Below are positions 25,476 through 38,420 of a stretch of 64,000 nucleotides of DNA, in pieces. The first letter of the stretch is position 1. The number at the start of each line of letters is the position of its first letter. The stretch comes from Trichopria drosophilae. Its lineage: Eukaryota; Arthropoda; Insecta; Hymenoptera; Diapriidae. The translations under genes were made by a program, and so were the position numbers. A model generated the notes under the pieces. It was not told the DNA's origin and searched no databases. It saw only the letters and a program-made list of their open reading frames with translations. The stretch is from the NCBI GenBank assembly GCA_030407085.1, contig CM059587.1:75443001-75507000 (forward strand), given 5' to 3'.

Positions 25476-28400
25476 AACGAAAAGTAAATATTTTATAGGT
25501 ATACAAAAAATACAGAACTCTTACCAAACTACAACATCCATATAATATTTTGAAAAAAAACACTTTTTCCAGTTTTTGCATTTATTTCGAGAAAAGCGAG
25601 GTCTACAAAAAATGTTTTAAACTAAAAATGATGGGCTTAATATTTTGCACAAAAAACTTTTTATGAATTCTATTCATAACATTAATGGGGATTGATCCGA
25701 AAAAAAAACGACAATAGCGTTGTGGAATATATTTGCTACAAAAAATTTAGGGCTTGAAGTTGTGAACGAAAAAGATCCAATCAGTGTTGTTCGTAATATC
25801 AATAAGAATACCGAAAAACGATGATGAACATGAGTGTAATCAGCATTACGGCAAATACAATCGTCCAATTTTAATGTTGGCTTCATATCTCCTCAAATGC
25901 GGGTCAATTAGGTTGGTCTTCGTATATAATAAAGAAGTGGGGGAGGAGGCCCCTATTATTTCAAATCTTCCATTCTACATGAGTTCAACATAACCAAAAA
26001 TCTATAAATTAATTAAGTTAGACTAGTACAAATAGAGGATTTATAATGGTAGAGCCCAGGGGTAAACTAACCTAACTATTTAGCCATTTTGAAAATATTG
26101 AAAAAATATTTTACCAGAATATTTATCACAATTATACCTGTAAAATATTCCATTTTCGTGTAATTCAGCGATATGGGCCGCACAAATTGTTATTTTTGAC
26201 ACGTAAATAATTAAACAAAGAAATTTACAATTAGGTATTAATTCTCATTATATGCAAATCGAATTTTAGCTTTTTATGAATGGGTGAACATTTATCAAGT
26301 GGACTTTGGATTTTCATAAAAATAAACACTTCGTATAAACAAAGTATCAATATAAAAATAAACAATCGCCCAGTTTTGTTGAAAAATATCTAACGGCGTA
26401 TTATTACAAACCTCGGTATAAATGAAAAATATATTTTAAATTAGTCTCAAACAAAATTATTTCTGCAAATAAAAATGGACAGACTCCTTATTCGCAAAGT
26501 ATTGAATTATTTAATTAATGAATATACATTCCCCTAATTACATTTAATTTGTAAAGAACTTAAGATAAATGGGTATTTTTCTCCAATTTTACCTCCATTT
26601 TTAGTTTATTTACAAAAATATGGTATTAGTGAGTGAATAAACTGTTTTATACCGAGTGAAATGCGGAACAATTATGCACTTCACGTATTGAAGGAGACAG
26701 CATCAGTTTCGATTTAATGAAGCTGATTAATATGAATCAAATTAATTAGATAATATTACATGAAATGATCCATGCTCATTCAAATCGATCACATAATTCT
26801 TCGAATAAATGTATTCATATTTAATGGAAATATATATATAATATTCAGAACACAGATCAATTAGTACGTGATATTGAATTCAATCGAATCAAATAAATGA
26901 TTCAACTATGCATTAATCAGATACTAATTTTTTAATAACCATTTAAGATATTAATATCTTTATTATTTTTATTAGTTGCTTATATTTTTAAATTGTAAAA
27001 GTAATAGAAAGCATACATTAAAATCATCAAATCGCAAAATAGTCAGATTGTTATTAATTTCAACTGTTCAAACTTCCTAGAAAAAAAAAGATGTAAAATT
27101 AATTTATTATTTTTAGCAACTTCATCATTTTGTATTTTTTAACAAATTCACATATAGACAATGAATAGCCTATTTAAAAAATATGTGAATAAAATATTCT
27201 ATTAAAAAAGTCTAACGAAGTAAAAAAAATATCTTACAGATGAGAAATTTGAAGATACACTAGAGCATCTTCAAAATTGAAAAGAGGTTAAAGTTGTTGA
27301 TCCGATTACTCGTTCATCAGTTATTAAGGGTAGGCACTACACCCTCGTGTGCAAGTTTCAATTAGATTCTGCAAACCCATTTAAACGCGAAAATACATTG
27401 TAAAAAATGGATATAACCGACAAGAAAAAATAAATTACTTCTAAATTCATTGGGAATTAATAAATATAAGAAATTAAAAATGAATTATTTCTCCTAATTT
27501 GAACGGTGTAAAAAAATATTTTAAGCTGTGAAAAGACGTGTCTCTTCAATACTATAAATAAAATCATTTATTTCTCAACACAATATATAACATTATGAAA
27601 TCCGTAAATAAACTCTTTGAATTTTGAAACTGTGAATATTCACTGAAAACCACTGTTTCAAACTAAGAGAGAGAGAAACAATAATTATTTTGTTATCGTT
27701 TTAAAGATCACAGGTATATAAAATTTGGTAAATTCAAAAGAAAACTTTTCAAGATGGTCCAATTTTTTTTATTTTTCGCCGTTTCCACAAAATAATAATT
27801 GGAATTATAAATGGTAAGCTGACATTAGTTGAAAAAATTGGAATCATTATTTATAAAAGATACGTCATCTTTCGGTTGAACCCCATTCATTGTGAGATTT
27901 AATAAACCCGATTAAATTGACAAATGGTGGTAAACTGCTCAAGTGACAACATAAACGAATTAATTCATTAAAAGTAATCAGATTGCTCCAAATAAATAAA
28001 CCGATTTTCAGCGCTTCAGCCGATATAATCACTCAATTGACTTAAGCAAACGATTGTCATTTAAACCATTTTAAAATATTACGTATTTTGATGATAGATT
28101 GTTGCCAATAAAACGTTACCAAAAATGATATGATAAAAATTGAATGGTCTCAACTATGTCGTCAAATATACAGATGAAAAGAGTTTAAATTATGTTAACA
28201 CAATAATAATAATGCTATAAAGATCATTCCATACTTTAGCAATGTGTTTCTTAATTAAATTTATTATTATACAATATTAGACCTTAATATATTCTTTATA
28301 TCAAGAATTTAAATTGAAAAGCATAAGCCTAATTAATTTCTTAACGACTCTTATAACACCGAAGACGACTTATTTTTTTAAAGTGAATTTTATCTCCGAG

Positions 28401-29118
28401 CATTTGCCCCAGTCTTAATAACGCGACGTTTACATAATTCATAAGAATGCTCTTTAATTAAAATTTCGATTAGTACTTTCCGCACTGTTATACTATTGAA
28501 TATTCACATTAATCTCTAAAAGCTAATAAAATTTTGTTTTCGATGACGCAGCGAGAAATCCAACTCGGTACTTTAAGACACTGCGGAAAATTCATCCGAA
28601 ATTTTAAAGTTATAACTTTAATTACTAATACATCAAAAAAATAATTATTTGACATTCTTTCTACATGCAGTAAATCGTGTATTTTATTCTTATTCAATTG
28701 AAATAGAACGTGAGCTACATTTTTTACTCGACAAACAAGTAATAGTATTAGAGCATTTGATTCGTTTATTGAAGGATTCGGTTGAACTGGTTCTAACAAG
28801 CGATGGACAAAAACTACTAAATTTGATTTACGTAAAACTATATCCAAGATAAATAAACATATATACAAATTGTTTCATCATCAATAATGTCATGTACCAT
28901 TACTAGAAACATTTTTTAAATATAAATTATTTGGAAGTTTCATAATCTATCGACTTGATTCAATCAGTGAAAAACGACTTTATAACGTTAGTTTTCGTTC
29001 AAGTCCTAAATTATTTTTTTCGTATGGAATTTCACCTTTTTGAATAAAACTTATGGAAACTCTCCATTTATGATAAAGAAGATGATAGATTTGATAAATG
29101 ATTCTGTTAATTTTTTAG
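25476..29118. other. End of intron 3, nothing recognised
   Basis: Very AT-rich DNA, with open frames at 25674-25993 and 28509-28868 on both strands that show no domain. It ends at a T-rich acceptor (aattttttag). Confidence 0.45.
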
Positions 29119-29421
29119 CTCCCGATCTTGATCCATCTGGTAACATCGATGATGAAGATGATCGACGTCTTCCGCGTCGTGGGGGAACAGTACGACGAAA
29201 ATCGAAGGTCACGAGGCAACATTCATACGATGATGAAATCAAAACTGCGGCAATGTCAAGCAGCGGAAGTCTTACATCACATCCAGATCCAGGTTTGGGA
29301 CCTCCGGTCCAGCTACCTCGAAGAGCATCGGCCTATGATGTTTATGCTGCACCCGGTGGTGGTGGAATCGCGGCGATGACGAATTTCGCTGCCCAACACA
29401 GAGCCTCCATATCGCAACAAG
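29119..29421 (+). CDS. Fife: Fife-like exon: longest linker exon, Asp/Arg-rich then Ser/Pro/Gly-rich
   Basis: The acceptor is a T run and ag, the donor gtaacc, phase 1 to 1, giving an Ala codon split as G|CT and 100 further codons. It starts PDLDPSGNIDDEDDRRLPRR and goes on with VRRKSKV, RQHSYDDEIK, a Ser-rich run, LPRRASAYDVYA, a Gly run and HRASISQQ. RRKS, RRAS and HRAS are basophilic-kinase type sites. The composition is much less AT-rich than its flanks. The open frame extends on both sides into intron, ending SGDKGLFPEFST after the donor; that extension is not expected in the mature product. Linkers of this sort between the zinc finger and the PDZ domain are disordered in the family. Confidence 0.9.
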
Positions 29422-31111
29422 GTAACCAGTTTTTTTTTATTTTCTCGGGCGATAAAGGCCTTTTTCCAGAATTTTCTACATAACTGTTTTTATTTCTTAA
29501 ACAATAAAAACTGTTATTATTTTTATAAAATGGTGGCGGGAGAAGCGCATAATATAGGAGGTCTTTCGCTGCGAGCACTAGAATTCCTCGGGATTACTAT
29601 CTAGAAGTTTGCACCAATATTATCCACTACATGAGTATAGTTTGAAACAAATTTTTTTTATTATAAATCTTGTACTTATGATACTTGATTTTATTTAAAT
29701 GTTAGAAAACTTTTGTGACGCAGACTTTAATAAATAGGTTGAAACTACTTTTTGTATGTTTTTTTTATATCCGTTACTCCAAGAAATAACACCTTTTATA
29801 ACAAAAATGTTTGACTCACGAGAAAAATTCCCTTTATAAATAGACACGAGTTAATCGGGAAAACAAACATTAACAAAAATTGTGTAATCGAAAGAATGCA
29901 ATGCATCGAACGTGCATAAAGTTCGGTAAACCATATTTTACATTCGGTATAAAGGTCCGTAAAATCGACAAAACTGCAATACATGGACATTATTAATGCT
30001 CTGGAAGGTTCGCCACGCATTGCGGTGTTCAAAAACGATGCTAATATGTACTCGCGAATGTCAAACTAATTCTGGCATGCATCCCCCTTTCCCGCCCCTT
30101 TATCGAACTACCCGCACCACGTCAGAGAGCAATTCCAACCAACTGTTTGCACGTTGATATATAACAGGGATACGTTTTCGCCTTGTTTGCTTCGTTGTTT
30201 ATTTTTTAATCTCCATCGTTATTAAAAGCCAAAATCACCATTTTTTAATACCAAAAAACAAATGTAGTGAGTTCACTACCATTCTGTTTGCAGTAAGTTC
30301 TCTTTGCAGACATAAATTATGCTTAAAGATGATTTATTTTGAAAATTGTTTCTTTTTTTGATCGCAAAAAACGTAAATAATGTCGCAATTAATTGTATAC
30401 AAAAATAAATGCACATTGGAGTAAATTCATACATTGAGACTTAGTACTTTATCAATTTTTCTTGGCATTTTTCGTCTGAAGTGGTCAATAATGATTGACA
30501 AATGTACCTGACATTTTACATAATTATTAAGGGAATATTTAAAATCATTGCTGACCGGAAACTAATCTAGATTCTGAATTTAGATTACGTTCAATTGAAG
30601 CTGCTAATGCATATGAATAACTTGAATCAAACGAGCTGTAAACCAGACCACTTTAATTAACTGAGTGATAGTTAACGACTATTGAAGAAAATAACTCAAA
30701 TTATTATCGAGAAAATTCGTTCAATCGAAGAATGAATTGGTATAATCATGGTATTAAATCCAAAGAACAAATCGAATCAACGACTTACAGGATAATTTAA
30801 GTTTTCTTCAGTTAAATCAAATATCAACCTACTTCTTATTAATGAAGAGCTCTCAACCTACCTATAGTTTTCCACTTCTCGGGAGACCGTAAGTACGCCA
30901 GCATCTCGAAGGTTTACGAACTCCTGTCGTCTTTGTACATCGTGGAAAACTTTGTGCGTGCAATTTCATTACTTCCTGTTTCTACGGGCCCGGAAGGCAA
31001 TTCAAAGGAGGCCCGTATTCGTTTCAGTACACTTAGCTCTTCCAATTTTCATGAAAAACAATTAAAATTTAACTCTTTTTTAGTTCACTGAATTCTAATC
31101 ATTATTTATTA
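29422..31111. other. Intron 4, first part
   Basis: AT-rich, with a small GC-richer patch near 30080-30130 and another at 30870-31020. The second patch holds the candidate microexon at 30868-30888. Confidence 0.45.
30868..30888 (+). CDS. Candidate 21-nt microexon in intron 4
   Basis: A pyrimidine-rich acceptor (ctctcaacctacctatag) is followed 21 nt later by a perfect donor (gtaagt). The host intron is phase 1 and 21 is a multiple of three, so inclusion would keep frame and add seven residues (VFHFSGD), with the next codon becoming Arg. Synaptic genes often use such microexons. The evidence is only splice-site quality, frame and the GC-richer context, and a chance match is quite possible. Confidence 0.25.
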
Positions 31112-31440
31112 TTAACCCATTAATTGTCAATGACGCCCGCTAAATGACGTCACGGGGCGGCAAAATTTTTCCGCCCGGTGACGCCCATCATTATTAGACC
31201 GGGGGGCAATCGAGCACTTTCCGCCCTGTTTTCCGGGCGGAAAGATGGACTTTTCTGGATGGCTGGTTTGACAAAAAAAAAACAGTTTCAATATCATTTG
31301 CGGGCGCTCTATAGAATGGTGATATTTTTAATTTTCGGTTGCAGTCGGGAGTAAAGGTTTCAGACCGGAAGTGAACTTTTTTAAATGTAAAATATAATTT
31401 TTTTATGGCAGATTCTGACTCTAAGAGAAAAAATACAACA
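31112..31440. mobile_element. Probable TTAA-end element fragment, GC-rich
   Basis: The segment begins TTAACCCATTAATTGTCAAT, like the ends of the other TTAA-bounded elements in this window. It is followed by an unusually GC-rich run (gacgtcacggggcggc, then gggcggaaagatgg) with internal mirrored pieces (ttccgcccggtgacgcc and gacgtcacggggcggc). The other end was not identified. Open frames here look like chance. Confidence 0.4.
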
Positions 31441-31649
31441 CTTTTGACCAAACATAATTTTGTCCACGATTATTGCAATTCTAGGCTTTAATCAATAAAT
31501 TAAGTGCACTTTAAAGCACGCAATAAATCACTGAGATTATGAAATATTTTACAAAAATTTACATTTAATGTGAAAAGTTTTGAAAAAATATGAAACAATA
31601 GAAAATAAATTAGAAATGCATGAAAGTGACGTGGCGATTTTCATTGCAG

Positions 31650-31812
31650 GAGGTCGCGAACCGGAAGATAGGCAGCCTTCACGAAGATCCTCGTTCCGGG
31701 CGGTGAAGCCGGTGATGCCTTACGAGATGGGTTCGGATGACGAGAAGATGATCAATCTAGACGCGGCACCAGTTCCGGAAGTTCCGCTGACACGACGAAG
31801 GGCTTCCCAGCT
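31650..31812 (+). CDS. Fife: Fife-like exon: linker with SRRSS and RRRAS sites
   Basis: The acceptor is ttttcattgcag and the donor gtgagt, phase 1 in and phase 2 out, 53 full codons. The first codon, split as G|GA, gives Gly. It encodes GREPEDRQPSRRSSFRAV, then a KPVMPYEMGSDDEKMINL block, then Pro-rich sequence ending VPLTRRRASQ and a split Leu codon. The conserved-looking acidic block GSDDEKM is flanked by basic phosphorylation-type sites. Upstream read-through (KYETIENKLEM) lies before the acceptor and is intronic. Confidence 0.9.
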
Positions 31813-33182
31813 GTGAGTTTCATTCATTTCTATGATAGCTCGTGAAAGATGCGCCACGCTTTCTGCTTCCCACTCGTCGATCAATTTTGCGCCTGCCTTA
31901 CCCCGACGAACTTTCCATTTTCCCAAGCTCAAATAAATCTATGCTTTAATAGCTTTTTGAAATTCATCACAGATTTCTAAAGTTTTAATATACTCGTAAT
32001 TAGAAAAATTACAAATATTTTTTTTCTCTATTTCCATTGTCAAAATAAGATTTATTTGACTTTTAAGATATATATCTACTTTTAAATAATTTTCTTCAAA
32101 AAATAGTTTTGAGACATCAGAGACTGTATGTTTGAAAGAATACGTAAATCCAAAATTGTGTAAAATAATATTATTTATTAGAACCGTTCGATCATTTTTA
32201 TCAATATATCAAAGGGATATCAATCTTTTATCCTACGACATCGTGCGATGTGAATAGCCAATTTATTGTATTACTTTTCGCTTCACCTCATCAGTCTATA
32301 AATACGTAATATAAAAATGATGAATTAGACTCGCATCCTTTCAGTCTATCTTTTTATTAATTTCACGTGCTCGTAGTCGTCCATCAAATATTGTCTCCTG
32401 CTAAGCTTACGTCTTTAATGGACGACGCGGAAAATCAGGGATTTACGGCACACTTAGGAAGTTATTGAAGTGTTATTAATTGCACGTTCATCTCTATTTT
32501 AGTGTGGTTTTTTTATTACAAAATTAGTAAGCTGAAAGAAGTACTGGCTAAGTTAATACTTCTAATGAAGGGATTATTTTAGTTCAAGAACTAATTTGTA
32601 ACTTTGTAAAAAGTGTTAATTATATTTCAGTCTTTAATTTCAACATTTCTACACTGCAAATCAATTCAATGATAAGGGCGAATTATATTTATTTCGAAGA
32701 TTAGATATGTAAAAAATGCAATTCTAAATCTAGTAACTGATAGATATAAACACTTACATGTAAACAGCACACATATATTATACTATTGAGTATTAACACT
32801 ACCATTGGCACTTTCCGTTACTATTTATCCTACTAATATATTTGTATGACTTACTTATTATCTAAATTTGTTGTTGACTAAAATGTGGCTGGTTATTGGT
32901 GCTAAGAAGTTCGTGAAAGCCACGGTTTCAGGGAGTCATTTTGTTAGACTTCTATAATTCTTAATTCTTGAGAATGGAAAAGTACTATACAAATAGGAAA
33001 TGACTGATAGTAGTTTTTATAAAAATTGTCATGATTAAAGTGCAAATATCCTACATTGTGTTCCGTAAGAAATTTGACTAATTAAATTTGATGTTAACAG
33101 TTTCTAAACAATATTATCGAATGTTGAAAAGGTTCAAAACTTTAAAACTGACTGTAATATAATAATATCAAAATAAAAATAA
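31813..33182. other. Intron 5, first part, nothing recognised
   Basis: AT-rich. The patch just after the donor (31830-31930) is GC-richer but has stops in the coding frame. Confidence 0.45.
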
Positions 33183-33186
33183 TTAA

Positions 33187-33402
33187 ATGGCCAATACAGT
33201 TCGATATAACATCGAACACAAATTATAAGAAAAAAAATTATCAAAAAAATGGATCTTTTTATTTCATCACCCAATGTTTCGACCTCTTTGGAGGTTAGGC
33301 GATGAAATAAAAAGATTTTTTTATGTTTTTTTCTTATCATCTGGTTTTTTTTTCTTATAATTTGTGTTCGACACGGGTTATATCGAACAATATTGGCAAT
33401 TT
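33187..33402. repeat. Palindrome, about 215 bp, with a hammerhead-like hairpin in the centre
   Basis: The left arm gttcgatataacatcgaaca (33199) with acaaattataagaaaaaaa is mirrored by tttttttcttataatttgt and gttcgacacgggttatatcg on the right. The centre forms a second stem, gatctttttatttcatc against gatgaaataaaaagatt. It encloses on the minus strand cctccaaagaggtcgaaac, which resembles the stem II and GAAAC part of a hammerhead ribozyme. The canonical CUGAUGA box is not intact. It has no coding capacity. Confidence 0.65.
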
Positions 33403-36050
33403 AATTATTTTTATTTTAATAATCTTAACTATTTGAAAAGTTTGTAAATAAAAAGCATCAGAAAAGATCCATTACATACCAATAAGCATTTTTATTGTAA
33501 ATAAATGTTTCGTCGGTCCTGAGTGACGTTGTGCATTTTCGCACATCAGTGACATTTTCATCTTGCTTTGGGGGCAATTTTAAGCATTATTACTGTGAAC
33601 AGTATATACAAAATATAGTATATACAAAATAACGCAAGATTAAGTGCACAGTTTTCCATACTTAAGAACTATATCTCTTTACAAAATTTAAAAATGGGTC
33701 TTTTTCGTTCTATATTGATTTCTTTTTTTAATAATTAATACATTGAAACAGGGAGAAATATCACTTCGCAAATTTACAGTACACCTAGTCTTCTTCGAAT
33801 TACTACAAACGAATATCATAGCGATAAATGAGGCAATGTCATTTAAATGATGAAAATTGCGAAATCCTCATCAAAATTAAGATTGTTCGTATTCTCTTCG
33901 TTTATTTCAAACAACATTGAAAGATTTGAAAAATATTTGAAGTGAAAGTTGTACATATTCTCAAAATACACATTTTATATTTCATGCACTTTTTATAAAG
34001 GAGTGATAGAAACAGAGAAAAGTGACAACTAATTCTATCATTTTTATAGGTGTTGCATAATACCTATCAAAAACCTGTCACAGTTGTCAATAATTTATAT
34101 CAAATCTATGGTGTCGTTCGTATTTCGATACACTGAAATCAACTATCATAACAAAAATTGGAGGAAATGCGATTTACATCCTAAAAAACGTGAAAAATTC
34201 ATAAAAACTAAGATTTTTCATCACTCTCCTTGTTTTATTTTGTTAAATATTAAAATCTACGAAAAGTGTATTTAATCTTAAAATATGTATTCTGAGCAGA
34301 TCTGCAATTTTTATTTGGAACATTTTCCAGATTTCTAATTTTTGTTGTTGTAAGTAAACGAGAAAAACCACGTAAAATCATAACCTTTTTAGATTTTTCA
34401 GGATTTTAACTATGTGGATTACATTTGTGCCAATTGTTATAACAATGCATATTTTCAGAACACCAAAATACGAAGAATATGCTGTTTAATAAAACTGAGA
34501 GACAATCCCGTTTTTTTTTTAATTATATGACATCTATAATAATAAAAAATATAATTCATTGTCATTTTTTTCAGTTTCTATCATACGTGGACAAAAAATG
34601 CACTAATAATAACTTGTGTATTTTAAAAGGTTTACAATATTTTCGAATTTTTCAATATTATTACAAATCAATTATTTTTTTTCACATAAAACTTTATCAG
34701 ATTTCACCCACAACTTCGGCTTGAAACTCAACAAAAATATTGGTTCAATAATATTTAAAATCTTCAATTTTTTATTTACAAATATCCGCATCAAAATAAT
34801 AGTCAAGAATTTTTTCAATTTTCCAATTTTAGCATAATTTGAACTGTATTAACCTTATTTCATAAAACATTCTCCTCTTGGAGTTATCCAAAAATATGAT
34901 TGAAACCCATAAATAAGATTTACATCTGAGAAACATAAACATCATAAACTTTTCAAATTACGCAAAAGTGTACAGATTTTTTTTTTTAAATTGTATTTTA
35001 AAAATATGGTATAATACCTCATTATATATCAGAAAATTAAGAGTAAAACTGACCGTTATTAACAAATCTTCAGTAACATTTTTGTATGTACCTTTTTTTA
35101 ATGTAATGTGAATTTTTTGAATTCTTTTAGAAGATTAAATCCCGTCAAATGATCTAATATTCACATTTCAAATTTTCAATTTTCATTCGAAAAGTTATAA
35201 TCTCGCTTTTAGAGGATTCATGTAACGCTCAGGGGCTTTATTATTAATTCTACGAGATGTGAGATGGCACTCGACTTTTTTATGCGTGTAATAGAGACTA
35301 AGTTTCATAAAAAATGAAACCAAAAATGCATGAAAAAAGAAAAAGAAAGAAAAATTTACATAAAAAAGTAGCAGTGGTTAAGCTATTTTACAGAATATAA
35401 TTGTACAATTTTTTAGAATATGGATAATGTTTTAAAAGATAAAAATATCAGTTGAAATTATTGACTTTTGTTCCTTTCTCCTTTGAAGAAGTATACTTAT
35501 ATTTAAAAATTAATAATTCATCTGTTATGTGCGTCCCATTCTGAATACTTTCTACTTACTATTAGGAACCAGTGTTAATGCAAACTAATATTTGAGCAAA
35601 TATCAATATTCACGAAAGACTGCTGTGGTGGTATCGTTATTTTTGATAATATTACTGACATAACAATATAAAATTTCTTGGCGCATTTCGTATGACGGAG
35701 CAAAATAGAAAATCTCTGAAAGGGCGAGCGTTGGGTAGCCACAGAACCCATTGTGATCCTTATATAGTCGCTATTGGCTGTATTGTATTTCATCTTTATC
35801 CATTGCCACGTAAGATTTCGATTTTCTTACATTTCTAGTCTTTTCCGGGATTTGAAATATAACTCGCTCAGAAAGCTCTAAAAATTGTTTCTTTCTCAGC
35901 TGAGAACTTTTAGTTCGAATACAGTATCGACACAATGCATATTTTGAGCTTCACCTTTTAAATTACAAATCCTTATCAGAAAATGGGACCAGTTTCTTAC
36001 CATTTTTTTGTCTATATGGTGGAATTAATAATCTTAATTCAAAGCTGATC
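33403..36050. other. Intron 5, AT-rich, nothing recognised
   Basis: Long A/T runs and low-complexity open frames only. Confidence 0.45.
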
Positions 36051-36410
36051 TTAACCCATTAAGGACCAAATGTACAAAAATTTAACATGAATCTGTCAGT
36101 AATTTTTTGTATTAAAACGCAATTAAAAAATATTTGGAATGGACGTTTTTTATTGCCCAAACACCGCTCTTTCGAATTGTGTATCGCAAATTGCTGCAAA
36201 TTAAAAAACAAACAAACTACGAGCATTTATTTAACAAAAATCACGATTTTTTAGGCTTTCTTTTAACTTATCGTAATTTTTTTATCATTACCCGCATCCA
36301 AAATCTCAGATGGGTATAAATTTCGCGTAAAAAATGTTTGAGCTAGAAGATAGAAGTAATGAAAACTAATATGTTTCAAAATGGCGGCTCAAAAAGGGTT
36401 ACTAAAGTCC
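36051..36410. mobile_element. TTAA-end element fragment, copy 1
   Basis: It begins TTAACCCATTAAGGACCAAA and is homologous, in the same orientation, to 38074-38420, which begins TTAACACTTTAAGGACCAAA. Shared landmarks in order are tgtgtatcgcaaattgctgc, catttatttaacaaaaatca and a final tttcaaaatggcggct. The start resembles piggyBac-type ends, and the other end is not clear. The 120-bp tandem repeat follows directly and may be part of the same element. Confidence 0.6.
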
Positions 36411-36471
36411 ATTTTTTCTTCAAAATCATAGTATTGTGTACTCAATCGACTGACTAGAATGAAGTCACTTT

Positions 36472-36800
36472 AAACTTGGTACCCGGGGGTTTTAGGGTCG
36501 CTGATTTCGAATTAGAAGTTAGTTTTTCAAACTCAAAATGGGGGATCCAATATGGTAGACGAATTTATAAAAATCGATCGAAATTAGTTCAAACTTTGTA
36601 GCCGGGGATTTTTGGACTGGCTGATTCCGAAATTAAAGTTAGTTTTCCAAAATTAAAAATGGCGGATCCAATATGGAGGACGAATTCAAGAAAATTGATC
36701 GAATTTAATGCAAACTTTGTATCCGGGGAGTTTTGGGTCGCTGATTCCGAATTTGAAGTTATTTTTTCAACATTCAAAATGACTTTGAAGTTAGTTTTTC
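36472..36800 (+). repeat. Tandem repeat, 120-bp unit, about 2.7 copies
   Basis: The landmark ggatccaatatgg recurs at 36543 and 36663, exactly 120 bp apart. The block aaacttggtacccgggg recurs as aaactttgtagccgggg at 36591 and aaactttgtatccgggg at 36712. Each unit also holds gggtcgctgattccgaat and ttcaaaatggcgg-like sequence. A diverged single unit lies inside the TTAA-bounded element at 21583-22098, and traces occur at 43740-43790. This suggests a satellite-like unit that travels inside transposons. Confidence 0.85.
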
Positions 36801-38073
36801 AACGTTCATTCATTTAAAGTGGGCCTTGATATAAAAGTGGAATTTTTCATATTTTATTAATTATTTTCATTTACACTAATTAGAATTATACATAATTCTG
36901 GATGTACTATTTTCCAGGAGGTTTCTCATCAAATGATATCTTGACTTTATGTTGTACTTATGAAACTAGTACTATCTTGATAAAAGATTATTCTCAATTA
37001 GCTGTAACAGATGTTTTATAACAAATTTTATAATCTAGCTGGAACTGTAAAAAAAATTTTTGTTTTATTTTTATTGAAGCAATTACAATCAAGGAAGTAA
37101 CTGGTTCGAATACCCTTTCTGTTAATATATATCATTATTTTAGTAGTGGGCATTCGGAAATTGAGAGAGCACCTTCAGTCGTCATATTTCTGAAATTTAA
37201 CGATTAGTTATCATTAAATTCATTATGTAAACACATTCTAAGCGTCTCTACATTTGATGGGTTTTAACATTTTCGATGACCAAGTGGCATGCCCAATATA
37301 ATTCATAATTTGGTAGATCCGTATTTTATGGGTACATGGGCAATGTTTGTATATTTCTCTAAAATTCTTTAATTTTTTATTAAGTGAATTTTGAACGTTT
37401 TTATGAATTTTTCTTTTTTTTTTGTAGACTTGTTGATAAAAATTGTCTCATTTTACTTCGCTTCCATCTTGAATAAAAAATTATTACCAAAAACGTGATT
37501 TTTATTGTTTTTTGAAATTTTACTGATTTAATGTCTCACAACTCTCTAAAAATGTTATTAAATTATCAGATATTATAAAGTTATCTCTTTGATGTTGATT
37601 GAAATAATTTTATGTGTTATTTGTTTTTGCTCCATTTTAGATTAAAATAAAGACTTTAGAAAACTTAACCTCAAACAGTCTGCTATTAGCGCGCAAATTA
37701 TTTTTGTATTGCGTTATCATGTTAGGTTAAGTTACACGCAATTGGTACAATCACTGCGCCAAATATTGTATGTTTTTAATTTTATTAGTAAATTATTTTT
37801 TCTTTTAATAAACTTTGTATGATTTTTGTTATCATAACTTGCCTCTTGACCTTAGTGCTTTTGTGTAAAACGTACATTATGTTGAATAAAGACGTAAATT
37901 CAATTAAATAAATATGTAAAATATTTTGATTTGGAGTACTTTAGGTACAGAAACTATACCCATATCCAAGAACCTTTCTCGCTGCATTATCCTATTAAAG
38001 TAGTATTTTTTTCTGTTATTTACAGACTTATTACATTTAGTAGAAACATTTACTAAACTAATGTTCTGTATTA
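36801..38073. other. Intron 5, AT-rich, nothing recognised
   Basis: Nothing supported beyond simple AT-rich sequence. A ttaggttaag stretch near 37725 is too short to call a telomeric repeat. Confidence 0.45.
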
Positions 38074-38420
38074 TTAACACTTTAAGGACCAAACGTAGAT
38101 AAATTTAATGTGAAGTTTGACAGAACTTTTTTATTAGTAAAACGCAGACAAAATTTTGGAATTGACGTTTTTTATTGCCGAAACCTTGCTCTTAAAATTG
38201 TGTATCGTAAATGCCGCAAATATAATAAAGTATAATAATTGCAAGCATTTATTTAACAAAAATCAGCAATTTTTTTTTTATTTTTACTTATCGTTACATT
38301 TGCATTACTTCCTTCATTAGAATACCTCAGATATTTGCGTCAAAAAAATTTAGTCTAGAAGGGAGAACCATTATAAAAACTTAAATTTCAAAATGGCGGC
38401 TGAAAAATGGATTCTAAAAT
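38074..38420. mobile_element. TTAA-end element fragment, copy 2
   Basis: Second copy of the family at 36051-36410, in direct orientation about 2 kb away. It begins TTAACACTTTAAGGACCAAA and runs to tttcaaaatggcggctgaaa, then diverges from copy 1. The small open frame starting at 38393 begins inside the repeat and is not a gene. Confidence 0.6.

Noticed and set aside
37095..37125. tRNA-like ggttcgaatac sequence
   Set aside because: Only the T-loop-like box is present, with no acceptor stem or D arm around it.
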